Notes: generated from the sequence alone by a model not told the origin. Shown: positions 15,210 through 24,489, counted from the first letter of the stretch. The stretch: DNA of 64,000 bases from Gilvibacter sp. SZ-19 (GCF_002163875.1 NZ_CP019333.1:2596864-2660863), one strand, 5' to 3'. Numbers and translations are program-made.

Positions 15210-18200
15210 TTGAAATTAAAACTCAACAAACGTTTTAAACGGATCTTATTGCTCCTAATTGCGCTACCGCTGCTGCTTGCAGCTGGCCTGCTGTTGTATG
15301 TTCAAAACCATCAGGCGGAGATTATCAAAGGTGAGATCGCCAAGCTGAATTTAGAGCATCAAGGCTTGGTAAAAATAGGAGATAGTGAGCTCACCCTCTT
15401 GGGCAACTTTCCGGATGTCTCTATCAAGGTCTACGATGTGCAGGTCTTTGAATCTAAGGCAGACAATGCCGCTATGATCTTAGATGTTGAGGACATTTAT
15501 GTAGGCTTTAACCTCTGGGATATTGTAAATGGTAATTACGACATTCAGTCTATTTTGGTAGAAGATGGCGTGTTCAATCTGGTGATCCACGAGAACAACA
15601 CCACCAATATTCAGCTCGCCTTAGCCAGCCCAGAAGGTACAGATAGCACCACCACAAACATCCATCTAAAAAAGATAAAGTTCAAGAATTTAGATGTCCA
15701 CACCTTAGATGAGGCTACCAATACCGATGTGGAGAAATTCATTTACGAAGGCCGTGGTGGGTTCCGCAGGCAAGACAGTATCATTGCTGGTAATATCGAC
15801 ACGGAATTGGAGCTCAACGTGATCAAAGATGGGGACACCACCTTTATTCGCAAAAAGCATTTTGAACTGCATACCGACGTCTCTTATAACGAATCGACAG
15901 GGATCTTAGACATTCAACCCTCTGGTATCGCTATGGAGAATGGCGATTTTGAACTCGTGGGCAACATAGATATTTTAAACGATGTGGATTTGGATCTGAC
16001 CATCACAGGGACCAAACCTAATTTTGATATGTTGATCGCTTTTGCTCCGGCAGATGTGATCCCTTTTTTAGAACGCTATAACAACGCAGGAGAGATCTAT
16101 TTCACGGCTACTATTCAAGGAGCTTCCAATCTGGGAAATCGTCCCTTGATCAATGCGGAGTTTGGAGCGGGCAAGGCGTATCTAGAGAACAAGGCTATAG
16201 ACAAGCGTATCGATCAGGTTGGTTTTAAAGGACATTTTACCAATGGTGCCAACAGAGACGCCAGTACCATGGAGTTCTCAATAACCGATATGCGAGCTTC
16301 TTTAGAGCGAGGGGAATTTACAGGTTCTTTGTTTGTAAAGAATTTCAATGCTCCGGAGGTGGATATGCAGATCGATTCTAATTTTAACTTGGAATTCATT
16401 AGCGACTTCTTTGAACTTAAGCAAGTACAAGATGCTTCTGGTAGTGTTTCGCTAAAGATGAATTTTCACGATATCATAGATATTGACCATCCGGAGTTGG
16501 CCCTACAACAGCTCAATCAGGCCTATTTTGCGTCACTTAAGGTAGAAAACCTGAGTTTGGACGCCGAGCAATTTCCGGTGCCGCTAGACAGCTTAAACAT
16601 CGATCTGGTGATGAATGGCAAAGAGGCCAAGCTGAACCAGTTTGAGCTAAGGATGGGTAATTCCGATCTGAGTGTCAGTGGCTTTTTGTCTGACTTACCG
16701 GCCATAGTGCATCATACCGAAATTCCTGTAGAAGCGCATTTAGATATAAAATCTTCGAAGCTCGATCTGCGAGAACTTACTCAATATCAAATAGTAGACG
16801 CTGTGCAAAATGGTATAGATGAGCAGATCACCAACTTGAGTTTGGGCTTGTCTTTTGTAGCTGCAGCCAAAGATTTCACGGAATCCGAATACTTGCCGCG
16901 AGGAGAATTTTTTATAGACAGTCTAAACGCTGACCTGCAGCATTATCCGCATAAATTGCACGACTTTCATGCCGACATACTCCTTGATGATTCAGATTTG
17001 AAGATCGTAGATTTTACTGGATTTATAGACGATAGCGATTTTCATTTCGATGGTCTTATCCACGACTATGCCTTTTGGATGCAACCCGAGCTCAACGGCG
17101 ATGTGGACCTAGACATCAATTTGACCTCGAAAAAACTGCGTTTAGAGGATGTGTTCTCATACAAAGGGGCAAACTATGTGCCCGAGCAGTACCGCCACGA
17201 GATCTTTGACGATCTGGCTTTGCACTTTACTTCAAGCATGCATTATCGGGACTCCATTTTGCAATCTGTAGAATTGGCCCTAGATAAGTTGGACACCAAG
17301 ATGGAGCTCCATCCGCAGCGTTTCACCAATTTTAGAGGAGATATCTTATATGAAGACGACTATTTGTTCATAAAGGGTTTCCACGGCGAGATAGGAGCTA
17401 CCAATTTTAATTTCGACTTGAATTATTATTTGGGCGATGCCACTCAGGCCAATAAACAAGAGAATTACCTCTACCTCAATGCCGATTATATAGACTTTGA
17501 TGCCTTGTTTGCCTTTGAGCTTAGCCCTCAGCCGGAAAACACTAGCACCCCAACCACAGCAGATGTCGACGTACACGCAAGCGCTTTTAATATTTACGAG
17601 CTGCCCTTTACCGAGATGCGATTTAAGGCCGATATAGCGCATTTTATATACCACAAGATAGACCTACAAAATATTACCGCGGAATTGCGTACCACCCCCG
17701 ACCATTATATCTATGTGGATACCTTGAGTATGGATGCCGCCGGAGGTAACATTCGGCTTAGCGGTTATTTTAATGGTAGTGATCCGGGGCATATCTATTT
17801 ACAGCCCGATCTGCAAATGACCAATGTGGAGTTAGAGAAGCTCCTTTTTAAGTTCGAGAATTTTGGACAAGACCACTTGGTCTCAGAGAACTTACAAGGT
17901 ACCTTAACCTCTAGAATACAAGGCAAGATTCGCGTCTATCCAGATCTGGTTCCAGATCTGGATCAGTCGAGTTTGACCATGAATGTCAAAGTGCTCAACG
18001 GCCGACTCAAAAACTACGACCCCATGTTGGCCTTATCGGACTATATGGGCGATAAGAACTTGCAGAACATCCGCTTTGATACCCTGCAAAATAACCTGGT
18101 TGTCCGACAGGGAACCATCAGCATACCAAACATGACTATAGAATCCTCTCTTGGGCATATGGAGCTTTCTGGAACGCACGACAGCAATCAAAATATCGAC

Positions 18201-18413
18201 TATTCCCTGCGAATTCCATGGAAAACAGTGCGCAAGGCGGCCTGGCAAAAGCTTTTTGGCGGCAAGCGAGATACCGTGACCGATTCGCTACAGGAAGATG
18301 AGATCGTTGAGGTTGATCCTACACGGAAAGTCAAATTTTTGAATGTTCAAGTAAAGGGCAGTATAGACGATTACGAGGTTTCTCTTGGGAGGAAAGCAAA
18401 ACAGAATAGTTAG
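15210..18413 (+). CDS. AsmA-like envelope protein
   Basis: This large protein of 1067 residues has one N-terminal membrane helix (about residues 11-31) and a long periplasmic body made of repeating beta segments. The N-terminal part matches the AsmA pattern (signal anchor, then NFPDVSIKVYDVQV and an ILVEDGVFNLVI strand pair). The C-terminal third (DLVPDLDQSSLTMNVKVLNGRLKNYDPM onward in this order, about 910-1060) resembles the AsmA-like C-terminal domain. Relatives are bridge-like proteins implicated in lipid movement between membranes and in outer-membrane assembly. It starts at TTG 15210; no ATG is available before the anchor. The DUF2188 gene follows 36 bp later. Confidence 0.85.
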   Translation: MKLKLNKRFKRILLLLIALPLLLAAGLLLYVQNHQAEIIKGEIAKLNLEHQGLVKIGDSELTLLGNFPDVSIKVYDVQVFESKADNAAMILDVEDIYVGFNLWDIVNGNYDIQSILVEDGVFNLVIHENNTTNIQLALASPEGTDSTTTNIHLKKIKFKNLDVHTLDEATNTDVEKFIYEGRGGFRRQDSIIAGNIDTELELNVIKDGDTTFIRKKHFELHTDVSYNESTGILDIQPSGIAMENGDFELVGNIDILNDVDLDLTITGTKPNFDMLIAFAPADVIPFLERYNNAGEIYFTATIQGASNLGNRPLINAEFGAGKAYLENKAIDKRIDQVGFKGHFTNGANRDASTMEFSITDMRASLERGEFTGSLFVKNFNAPEVDMQIDSNFNLEFISDFFELKQVQDASGSVSLKMNFHDIIDIDHPELALQQLNQAYFASLKVENLSLDAEQFPVPLDSLNIDLVMNGKEAKLNQFELRMGNSDLSVSGFLSDLPAIVHHTEIPVEAHLDIKSSKLDLRELTQYQIVDAVQNGIDEQITNLSLGLSFVAAAKDFTESEYLPRGEFFIDSLNADLQHYPHKLHDFHADILLDDSDLKIVDFTGFIDDSDFHFDGLIHDYAFWMQPELNGDVDLDINLTSKKLRLEDVFSYKGANYVPEQYRHEIFDDLALHFTSSMHYRDSILQSVELALDKLDTKMELHPQRFTNFRGDILYEDDYLFIKGFHGEIGATNFNFDLNYYLGDATQANKQENYLYLNADYIDFDALFAFELSPQPENTSTPTTADVDVHASAFNIYELPFTEMRFKADIAHFIYHKIDLQNITAELRTTPDHYIYVDTLSMDAAGGNIRLSGYFNGSDPGHIYLQPDLQMTNVELEKLLFKFENFGQDHLVSENLQGTLTSRIQGKIRVYPDLVPDLDQSSLTMNVKVLNGRLKNYDPMLALSDYMGDKNLQNIRFDTLQNNLVVRQGTISIPNMTIESSLGHMELSGTHDSNQNIDYSLRIPWKTVRKAAWQKLFGGKRDTVTDSLQEDEIVEVDPTRKVKFLNVQVKGSIDDYEVSLGRKAKQNS

Positions 18414-18449
18414 CTTTGCTTAATTTGAACATTGAGATTTTATTCAGAC

Positions 18450-18731
18450 ATGGCTAAGGAAAAATCCTTTTTGCGTACCCTATTAGAGATCATTACACAG
18501 ATCTTCGAGACCACTCAACGAAACTCACGTACCCGAACCTGGCATCAACATGTTGTCCCCTATGAAGACGGCTGGGCAGTGCGCCGAGAAGGAAACAAAC
18601 GCATTACCTCAAAACACCGCAAGCAGAGTACGGCTATTAATCGGGCAAAATCTATAGCGCGTAAAAAGAAAGCCGACGTGATCATTCACCGCAAAGAAGG
18701 TGGTATTCGCGACCGGATTAGCTTTGATTGA
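18450..18731 (+). CDS. DUF2188-like small basic protein
   Basis: This 93-residue basic protein starts from the ATG at 18450 (MAKEKSFLRT); an in-frame ATG at 18432 would add six residues. The second half has the DUF2188 pattern: a strand with HVVPYEDGWAVRREGNKR, a helix containing AINRAKSIARKK, and a terminal strand ADVIIHRKEGGIRDRISF. The function of this family is not known. It follows the AsmA-like gene closely on the same strand and may share its transcript. Confidence 0.8.
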   Translation: MAKEKSFLRTLLEIITQIFETTQRNSRTRTWHQHVVPYEDGWAVRREGNKRITSKHRKQSTAINRAKSIARKKKADVIIHRKEGGIRDRISFD

Positions 18732-18822
18732 TCTGCTTTCACTTCAATTTACTTTGGGATTTTATTCGTATTTTAAGGTTGGCATATCTTTTGTGTCCTA
18801 AAAAGTGAGAAAGAGAAATCCT

Positions 18823-19275
18823 ATGCGGCAAAAACTAGCCATTAAAAGCCTACTACTAACTGCTGTTATTGTGGGTTTAAGCAGTTGCCAAGTGTATACT
18901 GTAAGCCCAGAGAGTTTTAAGATCCAAATGCTGGAATATCCGGTCTTTACCCAATTGGATTCCACAGATAGCTTGTATTTAGGCCCTGTTTATTTCTATG
19001 CTTACGATATGGAGTACATCTTTGTAAAGGACAAGAACGGCAAGTCTAAATTCTTGCAGAACAATCCTACCATAGAAGCGCGCATATTCGATAATAGCGG
19101 CCGCAAGACCGTATTTTATTTCGACACTATGGAACTCAAGAACGATACTTTAACAGGAATCCGAAGTTTTCTCAATCCGGAGCGGAATGATGTTGCGATC
19201 CCCTACGATTCTATTCAGAAGATCGAGATCCAGAATCATAAGAAAAAGTTCTACTTTGTAGACGAGGAGTTTTAA
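18823..19275 (+). CDS. Small lipoprotein of unknown function
   Basis: A GTG at 18805 is in frame, but the ATG at 18823 gives a cleaner N-terminus (MRQKLAIKSLLLTAVIVG) with a lipobox LSSC, so it is preferred; the product is 150 residues. The mature part looks beta-rich with many Tyr and Phe (YLGPVYFYAYDMEYIFVKD) and ends in a Lys-rich strand KKFYFVDEEF. No family was recognised. Confidence 0.75.
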   Translation: MRQKLAIKSLLLTAVIVGLSSCQVYTVSPESFKIQMLEYPVFTQLDSTDSLYLGPVYFYAYDMEYIFVKDKNGKSKFLQNNPTIEARIFDNSGRKTVFYFDTMELKNDTLTGIRSFLNPERNDVAIPYDSIQKIEIQNHKKKFYFVDEEF

Positions 19276-19291
19276 TCTTTAGTTGCTAGGT

Positions 19292-19720
19292 CTACATCTT
19301 CCAATTTTCATCGGCTTGGGCTTTTAAGCCTTCAGGATCTTCCAGCCACTTCTTCAAAGTATTATTTCCCCAAGCGTTGTAGAAGAGATATAACTTGCCA
19401 TCTCTTATCTCAAAGGTCTCCGGATCGATGTCTACCTTTTTTCCATTTAGGGCGATGGCATAGGCACAATATCCGCCGTATTGGGGCAAGTAGGCTTGCG
19501 GATCGGCCTTAAATCTTTTTGCATTCGCTGCGGAGGTAAAGCGGTAAGTAACTCCCTCATGAGAAAGTTCAAAGGCTTTGTCGCCTTTTTGCGGCTGCCC
19601 ATCAAAATAGGCCACTACATCATAGCCTTTAACAGCTACACCTCTTTTGGTATTGACCTCTTGTGCCTGGCTAATAGGACTCAGCATTAAAAAGAAAGCG
19701 GCGATCATCAATTTATACAT
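19292..19720 (-). CDS. Secreted YHS domain protein
   Basis: The 142-residue protein has a signal peptide (about 1-20, ending SQAQ) and a single YHS domain. The recognisable parts are KGYDVVAYFDGQPQKG, the strand YRFTSAANAKRFKADPQAYLPQYGG and the following YCAYA. YHS domains are small metal-associated modules named after a Tyr-His-Ser motif, and periplasmic versions of this form are common in Bacteroidota and Proteobacteria. It is monocistronic and convergent with the small lipoprotein gene, whose stop lies 17 bp away. A role in metal or redox handling is inferred from the family. Confidence 0.88.
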   Translation of the reverse strand: MYKLMIAAFFLMLSPISQAQEVNTKRGVAVKGYDVVAYFDGQPQKGDKAFELSHEGVTYRFTSAANAKRFKADPQAYLPQYGGYCAYAIALNGKKVDIDPETFEIRDGKLYLFYNAWGNNTLKKWLEDPEGLKAQADENWKM

Positions 19721-19828
19721 AAAAGTTTCTTTGATAGTCTGCTCCTAATGCTTCTCCTTACAGTTAAACTGGCTCAAGGCATTGTTTTTTTGCTGCTTGC
19801 GCTTTAACTTTACTAGAAAATCACAGCT

Positions 19829-20272
19829 ATGAGTAACAGATTAGATAGCGCCCTTAACACCCTATACCAAGGATTCTATGGTGGGAACCTGCATCCAGAA
19901 GATGCTTGCCGTTGTGCCGTTGGCACCCTCACTGGAGGCTGGAGCGCCTGGAAGCATTTTAGCGATTTTCACGGCAGCGAGAGTCTCAATTATGTTGGCA
20001 AGGTTCACGAGGGTCTCGGTAGGCGTTATGCAGGTTATTTGCCCAGTGAACTGTTGCACATAGAAGCGGCCTTTTTAAGTGGCTGCGGATACCAACTCCC
20101 GCTAGACCACAAGAGCGCAAGGCCTGAGGATCCACAGGATACGCAGGTCATATACAATGGGCTCTTGGCTGCGATAGGTGAACTTTGCAGGCTCGATGGA
20201 GTTCCTGATCTAGTTCCTCATACTAAAACCTTAGAGCGGATCTTCGCAGAAAGACAACTACAAACAGCATAA
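19829..20272 (+). CDS. Conserved small cytoplasmic protein, often mislabelled NqrF
   Basis: The 147-residue product has no signal or membrane segment. It contains two CxxC-like features (CRCAVG and, later, SGCGY) and the stretch GKVHEGLGRRYAGYLPSELLHIEA. I recognise this as a small family widespread in Flavobacteriaceae; in some databases its members carry the name of Na+-translocating NADH-quinone reductase subunit F. It has none of the FAD, NADH or ferredoxin motifs of NqrF, so that label looks wrong. The function is unknown. A bidirectional terminator follows directly. Confidence 0.8.
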   Translation: MSNRLDSALNTLYQGFYGGNLHPEDACRCAVGTLTGGWSAWKHFSDFHGSESLNYVGKVHEGLGRRYAGYLPSELLHIEAAFLSGCGYQLPLDHKSARPEDPQDTQVIYNGLLAAIGELCRLDGVPDLVPHTKTLERIFAERQLQTA

Positions 20273-20273
20273 A

Positions 20274-20300
20274 AAAACCCGGCGCTTGGCCGGGTTTCTT
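20274..20300. terminator. Bidirectional terminator
   Basis: The hairpin of CCCGGC and GCCGGG is flanked by an A-run on the left and T-rich DNA on the right. It lies between convergent genes and can serve both. Confidence 0.85.
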
Positions 20301-20315
20301 ATTTGTTATCAACTT

Positions 20316-20942
20316 CTAGTAGAAGGTTACACTGCCGTCTGCAATGTCGTACATGCCTCCAACAATGGCAATGCTGCCATCGTCTTCCATTTCTTTCAAG
20401 ACGCCAGAACGGTTGCGAATGTTTTTTATAGTCATTTCCACGTTCTTTTTGGCTACGGCGTTCACAAAGTCAATGTTCTTTGAAGTGCGCTCTTCTGGTT
20501 CTGTAGGCTCGCTTACCGCTTCTACAGCAGGCTCAAGTTTGTTGATCAGCGTAGTTAGATTGCCCAAACGCGCGTGATCACAAGCTCCTTTAACTGCACC
20601 ACAAGCCGTGTGTCCTAAAACAACGATCAGTTTGGTACCTGCCAATTTACAGGCGAATTCCATAGAACCTAAAATATCATCGTTGACAAAGTTTCCTGCT
20701 ATACGAATGCTAAAGATATCGCCTATACCTTGATCAAAAAGTAATTCGGCAGATACTCGAGAGTCTATACAATGCAAAACAGTAGCGAATGGATACTGAC
20801 CATTAGCGGTATCGGCAATCTGTTGATTCAGATCACGATTAACCTGCTGGCCAGCCATAAAGCGCTTGTTTCCATCTATCAGTGCCTGTAGGGCAGTGGC
20901 GGAGGTCATTGCCGCCTGTGTTTCTTTAGTATGTGCTTTCAT
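20316..20942 (-). CDS. Beta-class carbonic anhydrase
   Basis: The enzyme interconverts CO2 and bicarbonate in the cytoplasm. The 208-residue sequence has the zinc site C58 and D60/R62 in HCIDSR, and H111 and C114 in GHTACGAV. The usual CSDSR is CIDSR here, a tolerated change since only Cys, Asp and Arg are catalytic. It begins three bases after the stop of the SulP transporter gene, so the two are almost certainly co-transcribed: the transporter brings in bicarbonate and the enzyme equilibrates it with CO2 for carboxylation reactions. No signal peptide is present. Confidence 0.95.
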   Translation of the reverse strand: MKAHTKETQAAMTSATALQALIDGNKRFMAGQQVNRDLNQQIADTANGQYPFATVLHCIDSRVSAELLFDQGIGDIFSIRIAGNFVNDDILGSMEFACKLAGTKLIVVLGHTACGAVKGACDHARLGNLTTLINKLEPAVEAVSEPTEPEERTSKNIDFVNAVAKKNVEMTIKNIRNRSGVLKEMEDDGSIAIVGGMYDIADGSVTFY

Positions 20943-20945
20943 TAC

Positions 20946-22520
20946 TTATGAAGTTGGTTTTAATTTGAAAAATTCGATATAACTGTCTGGATTCTCTACG
21001 GTCCCTCGTGTAGAGATCAGATTAATGGTTATGTTCCTATTCTTGGCCTTTTCTTGGAAGTCCTCCAGAATCTCTATGATGTCATTGTCCAGATAACGCG
21101 TATTGCGCACGTCCAATTCCAAATAAGAGTTTTCTTCTAAGGCATCTAGCTCTTTTAAGATAGCCCCTTTGTTAAAGAAGGTCACCTCTTCTGCCAAGGT
21201 CATTTTTATCTTCTGTTTGCCGTTACTCTTGTCTTCGATATGCAAGAAGTGGGAGTTTTGGTAGCTCTTGTATAAAATGATGATGATACCTACTGCCAAA
21301 CCAAGTCCAATTCCTTTAAGCAAGTCTAAGCGCACAATTCCAATAACGGTAACTATGAAAGGAATAAACTGCTTCCAGCCCATGCGGTACATCTTAACGA
21401 ACAGCTTAGGGTTGGCGAGTTTATAACCCACTACCAAAAGCACAGCGGCCAGAACAGACAGCGGGATCTTGTTCATCAAGGTTGGGATAGCGATAACAGC
21501 TAGAATTAGGAAGAATCCGTGAATAATAGCAGATAGCTTAGATTTCCCTCCAGATTGAATATTGGTAGAACTTCTTACAATTACCTGAGTTATCGGAAGC
21601 CCTCCAATAAGTCCAGAGACCATGTTTCCGGCTCCTTGAGCCAATAGCTCTCTATTGGTAGGAGTAACGCGTTTCTCTGGGTCAAGCTTGTCTGTCGCCT
21701 CTACACAGAGTAGCGTCTCTAAAGATGCAACCAAAGCAATGGTGAAGGCCGTTACCCAGATTCCTGAAGTGGTAATGGCGCTCCAATTCGGAAAGGTGAA
21801 TTGTCCTAAGAAAGAGGAGAAGTCTTCAGGTACAGGAATTTGTACCAAATGCTCCTTGCTGATCTCCAAATCTGTTCCTAAGGTGAAAGAAAAGAATACG
21901 ATCCCCAATACTACGGCCACTAAAGGCCCTTGTATCAATTTAAAGATGCTAGACTTCTTGGTCAGTACTTTGTCCCATAAGATCAAAATAGCCAAAGAGA
22001 CCAAAGCGATCAAGGTGGCACCAGGACTTATATAGTCCATCATATTGCCTAATTCTGTAAAGGTGGTTTGTCCGTCCATTTGGTTGTAAGCAAAGTCGCC
22101 TATAGCGTCCTTGTCATATCCAAAGAAGTGCGGGATCTCTTTAAGGATAATAATAATACCAATACCTGTAAGCATTCCTTTGATCACCGAAGAAGGGAAA
22201 TAATACGCAATGATTCCGAAACGCAACAGTCCAAAGCCAATTTGAATGACACCGGCCAGAACTACCGCCAATAGAAAGGTCTCAAAGCCTTCCAACGAAA
22301 TAATAGCAGCAGATACAATAGCAGCTAAGCCCGCTGCAGGACCAGAAACTCCAATACTCGAACCACTTAAAGATCCGACGATAATACCCCCTACAATACC
22401 TGCGATAAGACCAGAGAAGAGGGGAGCTCCACTAGCAAGCGCGATCCCCAAACAGAGTGGAAGCGCTACAAAGAATACGACGATACTTGCAGGCAAGTCG
22501 TTTTTAATATTTTTAAACAT
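20946..22520 (-). CDS. SulP family anion transporter with STAS domain, probably bicarbonate
   Basis: The frame opens at 22550, but the Met at 22520 (MFKNIKNDLPASIVVFFVALPLCLGIALASGAP) matches the family start, giving 524 residues. The first 400 residues hold the SulP membrane core with GVSGPAAGLAAIV and the helix pair FIPFIVTVIGIV. A cytoplasmic STAS domain occupies the last 110 residues (ending in the TRYLDNDIIEILEDFQ region). SulP proteins carry sulfate, chloride or bicarbonate. The next gene, three bases downstream, is a carbonic anhydrase, which favours bicarbonate, as in BicA-type carriers. Substrate assignment is inference from context. Confidence 0.92.
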   Translation of the reverse strand: MFKNIKNDLPASIVVFFVALPLCLGIALASGAPLFSGLIAGIVGGIIVGSLSGSSIGVSGPAAGLAAIVSAAIISLEGFETFLLAVVLAGVIQIGFGLLRFGIIAYYFPSSVIKGMLTGIGIIIILKEIPHFFGYDKDAIGDFAYNQMDGQTTFTELGNMMDYISPGATLIALVSLAILILWDKVLTKKSSIFKLIQGPLVAVVLGIVFFSFTLGTDLEISKEHLVQIPVPEDFSSFLGQFTFPNWSAITTSGIWVTAFTIALVASLETLLCVEATDKLDPEKRVTPTNRELLAQGAGNMVSGLIGGLPITQVIVRSSTNIQSGGKSKLSAIIHGFFLILAVIAIPTLMNKIPLSVLAAVLLVVGYKLANPKLFVKMYRMGWKQFIPFIVTVIGIVRLDLLKGIGLGLAVGIIIILYKSYQNSHFLHIEDKSNGKQKIKMTLAEEVTFFNKGAILKELDALEENSYLELDVRNTRYLDNDIIEILEDFQEKAKNRNITINLISTRGTVENPDSYIEFFKLKPTS

Positions 22521-22572
22521 AAGATGCACTTTTAAGCCTTGCAAAGGCATTAGAAATAAGATGAAATTTGAC

Positions 22573-22881
22573 CTAGATACGGGTCATGTGCTCCGGAGGC
22601 GGACAACTAACTTCTGATGCGGGGAGTGCATACCCAGTAAAGAGGGTAACGAAGTTGTGTTGGCTCTGCTCGGCAAAAGCCAGCAAAGTGTTGTTAAGAC
22701 GAGGCGTGTCCCATTGTTTTTCTTCGGATTCCTTTTCGGTCTTCTCCTTTTTAGATTCGTCATCGCTTTCTTTGACCAAAGAGGTCTCTACGCTGATCTC
22801 CAATAAGGTACAGACAGAAGGCGCCAGTATTGACAAACTCAATACTCCAGAAATAATAAATAAGACTAGTGACTTCCTCAT
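22573..22881 (-). CDS. Small exported protein of unknown function
   Basis: The 102-residue product has an N-terminal signal or anchor segment (MRKSLVLFIISGVLSLSILAPSV), then a Glu/Lys/Ser-rich stretch (residues 38-56), and a C-terminal tail SCPPPEHMTRI. It lies about 50 bp before the SulP gene on the same strand, so it probably heads that operon. The opposite strand is also open here, but only this frame has a signal peptide and sensible composition. No family was recognised; a regulatory or accessory role in anion uptake would be speculation. Confidence 0.6.
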   Translation of the reverse strand: MRKSLVLFIISGVLSLSILAPSVCTLLEISVETSLVKESDDESKKEKTEKESEEKQWDTPRLNNTLLAFAEQSQHNFVTLFTGYALPASEVSCPPPEHMTRI

Positions 22882-22993
22882 TGATGTAAATATAATGCGT
22901 TTTTATAAGAATCATAAATCATTTTAATGTGCTAGATGTTAAAAATCCTTAAAGCCTTAAACCTCAAAGAAGAAGGCATCTTTTTGAAAACTG

Positions 22994-23001
22994 TATTTTT
23001 G
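22994..23001 (+). promoter_or_regulatory. -7 element TATTTTTG, TSUP gene
   Basis: Exact TAnnTTTG match. It ends five bases before the ATG at 23007, so transcription probably starts at or next to the start codon. Confidence 0.6.
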
Positions 23002-23006
23002 CTTCC

Positions 23007-23765
23007 ATGGAATTCGATTGGAATCTCTTGTTGCTCGTAGGAGCGGGTTTTATTGCAGGTGTGGTAAATACCTTTGCCGGCGGAGGCTCTCTGCTTACGC
23101 TACCTGTGCTGATCTTTATGGGCTTACCTGCTGCCGTGGCCAACGGAACCAATAGGATCAATATCCTTTTGCAAACCATGTCTAGCTCGGCAGGGTTTTT
23201 ATCTAAGGGAGTCAATACCTTTCCTTTCAGCATATATTTGGCTATCCCGGCGGTGATAGGTGCGGTCTTAGGGGCTCGCATCGCCATTGATCTACCTGAA
23301 TCGCTGTTCAACAAAATTCTAGCCTTTGTCATGATCGCGGTGGTGGTCTATTTGGTCACTCAACGCAAACGCGGATTAAAGGAGCTGGCCGAACGCCTCA
23401 GTGGGAAACACTTGTGGGTAAGCATGCTCTTATTCTTCTTTATTGGTATTTACGGCGGATTCATTCAGGCTGGAACCGGCTTTTTGATCCTTTTGGTACT
23501 CGCCATGGTCAACCGCTTGAGTTTGGTCAAATCCAATGCGGTAAAGGTCATTGTGGTCTTTATTTTCAATATCGGAGCCCTGCTGACCTTTGCTTTGGCC
23601 GGCGATATCAAATGGAGTTACGGACTGGTAATGTCAATAGGTAGTGCTAGTGGAGCTTGGTTGGCCAGCCGTTGGGCAGTAGACAAAGGCGATAAATTGG
23701 TCAAGATCTTTTTGGTGGTCATGGTTATTGCCATGGCTATCAAGCTTTGGTTCTTTACTTCCTAA
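23007..23765 (+). CDS. TSUP (TauE/SafE) family membrane permease
   Basis: This 252-residue membrane protein has about eight segments. The family signature FIAGVVNTFAGGGSLLTLPVLIF lies in the first repeat and a matching second repeat at FFIGIYGGFIQAGTGFLIL, as expected for the two-fold TSUP fold. Family members export sulfite, sulfoacetate or related small organic anions. No sulfur-metabolism gene is adjacent, so the substrate is open. The start at 23007 is supported by the closely spaced promoter. Confidence 0.9.
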   Translation: MEFDWNLLLLVGAGFIAGVVNTFAGGGSLLTLPVLIFMGLPAAVANGTNRINILLQTMSSSAGFLSKGVNTFPFSIYLAIPAVIGAVLGARIAIDLPESLFNKILAFVMIAVVVYLVTQRKRGLKELAERLSGKHLWVSMLLFFFIGIYGGFIQAGTGFLILLVLAMVNRLSLVKSNAVKVIVVFIFNIGALLTFALAGDIKWSYGLVMSIGSASGAWLASRWAVDKGDKLVKIFLVVMVIAMAIKLWFFTS

Positions 23766-23838
23766 CGCTATCAGCATCACTTTTTTTACCATTTGAGAAT
23801 CTTATAGACAGCCTGCCCAAGGGAACTTCTTTAGGCCG

Positions 23839-23846
23839 TATCTTTG
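23839..23846 (+). promoter_or_regulatory. -7 element TATCTTTG, nitroreductase gene
   Basis: Exact TAnnTTTG match only four bases before the ATG at 23851. This suggests a leaderless or near-leaderless mRNA. Confidence 0.6.
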
Positions 23847-23850
23847 TATT

Positions 23851-24489
23851 ATGGAATCAGCAGTAGTAGAAAAACTCAATTGGCGATACGCCACTAAGAA
23901 GTTCGACCCGAACAAAAAACTGAGTCAAGCCCAGCTCGACACTTTGAGCGATGCTTTTAATCTCACCGCAACCTCTTATGGTTTACAAGCGTTAAAAATG
24001 GTAGTGATCTCCAATCAGGCCATAAAAAAAGAACTCGTAGCTCATAGCTGGAATCAACAGCAGGTAAGTGATGCCTCACACGTGCTTGTGATCTGTAGAG
24101 AAACGGTACTTGATTCCAACTTTATCAAAGCGCATTTTCAGCGCGTGGAGGAAATCCGCAACACACCACGTGAGATCTTGGCTCCCTTTGAACAGTTTCT
24201 CTTGGATTCTTTTGCCGACAAATCAGAGACAGAACTGGCTACTTGGATGGATAAACAGGCCTATATCGCTTTGGGAAATCTACTTACCGTATGCGCTTTG
24301 GAGCACATAGATTCCTGCCCTATGGAAGGCTTTGATCCTGTGGCATACGATAGGGTTCTAGGTCTCCAGGCCAAGGGACTGACCTCTGTTTTGGTCCTGC
24401 CGGTGGGTTATCGTGCTGAAGATGATTTTATGGCCGAACTCAAGAAAGTTCGCCGAGGCACAGACCAAGTGGTTCTTACCGTTGAATAA
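23851..24489 (+). CDS. FMN-dependent NAD(P)H nitroreductase family oxidoreductase
   Basis: The 212-residue protein matches the nitroreductase fold (NfsB-like group). The N-terminal RYATKKFDPNKKLS binds the FMN phosphate side, TSYGLQALKMVVIS is the second strand region, and the C-terminal GLTSVLVLPVGYRAEDD segment with CPMEGFDP contacts flavin in relatives. It reduces nitro compounds, quinones or flavins with NAD(P)H in the cytosol; the physiological substrate is not evident. It has its own promoter and sits between a TSUP permease and an aminotransferase with no clear pathway link. Confidence 0.92.
   Translation: MESAVVEKLNWRYATKKFDPNKKLSQAQLDTLSDAFNLTATSYGLQALKMVVISNQAIKKELVAHSWNQQQVSDASHVLVICRETVLDSNFIKAHFQRVEEIRNTPREILAPFEQFLLDSFADKSETELATWMDKQAYIALGNLLTVCALEHIDSCPMEGFDPVAYDRVLGLQAKGLTSVLVLPVGYRAEDDFMAELKKVRRGTDQVVLTVE

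Noticed and set aside
22586-22927. 113-codon plus-strand frame opposite the small exported protein
   Set aside because: The minus-strand frame has a signal peptide, sensible composition and operon context with SulP; the plus frame has none.
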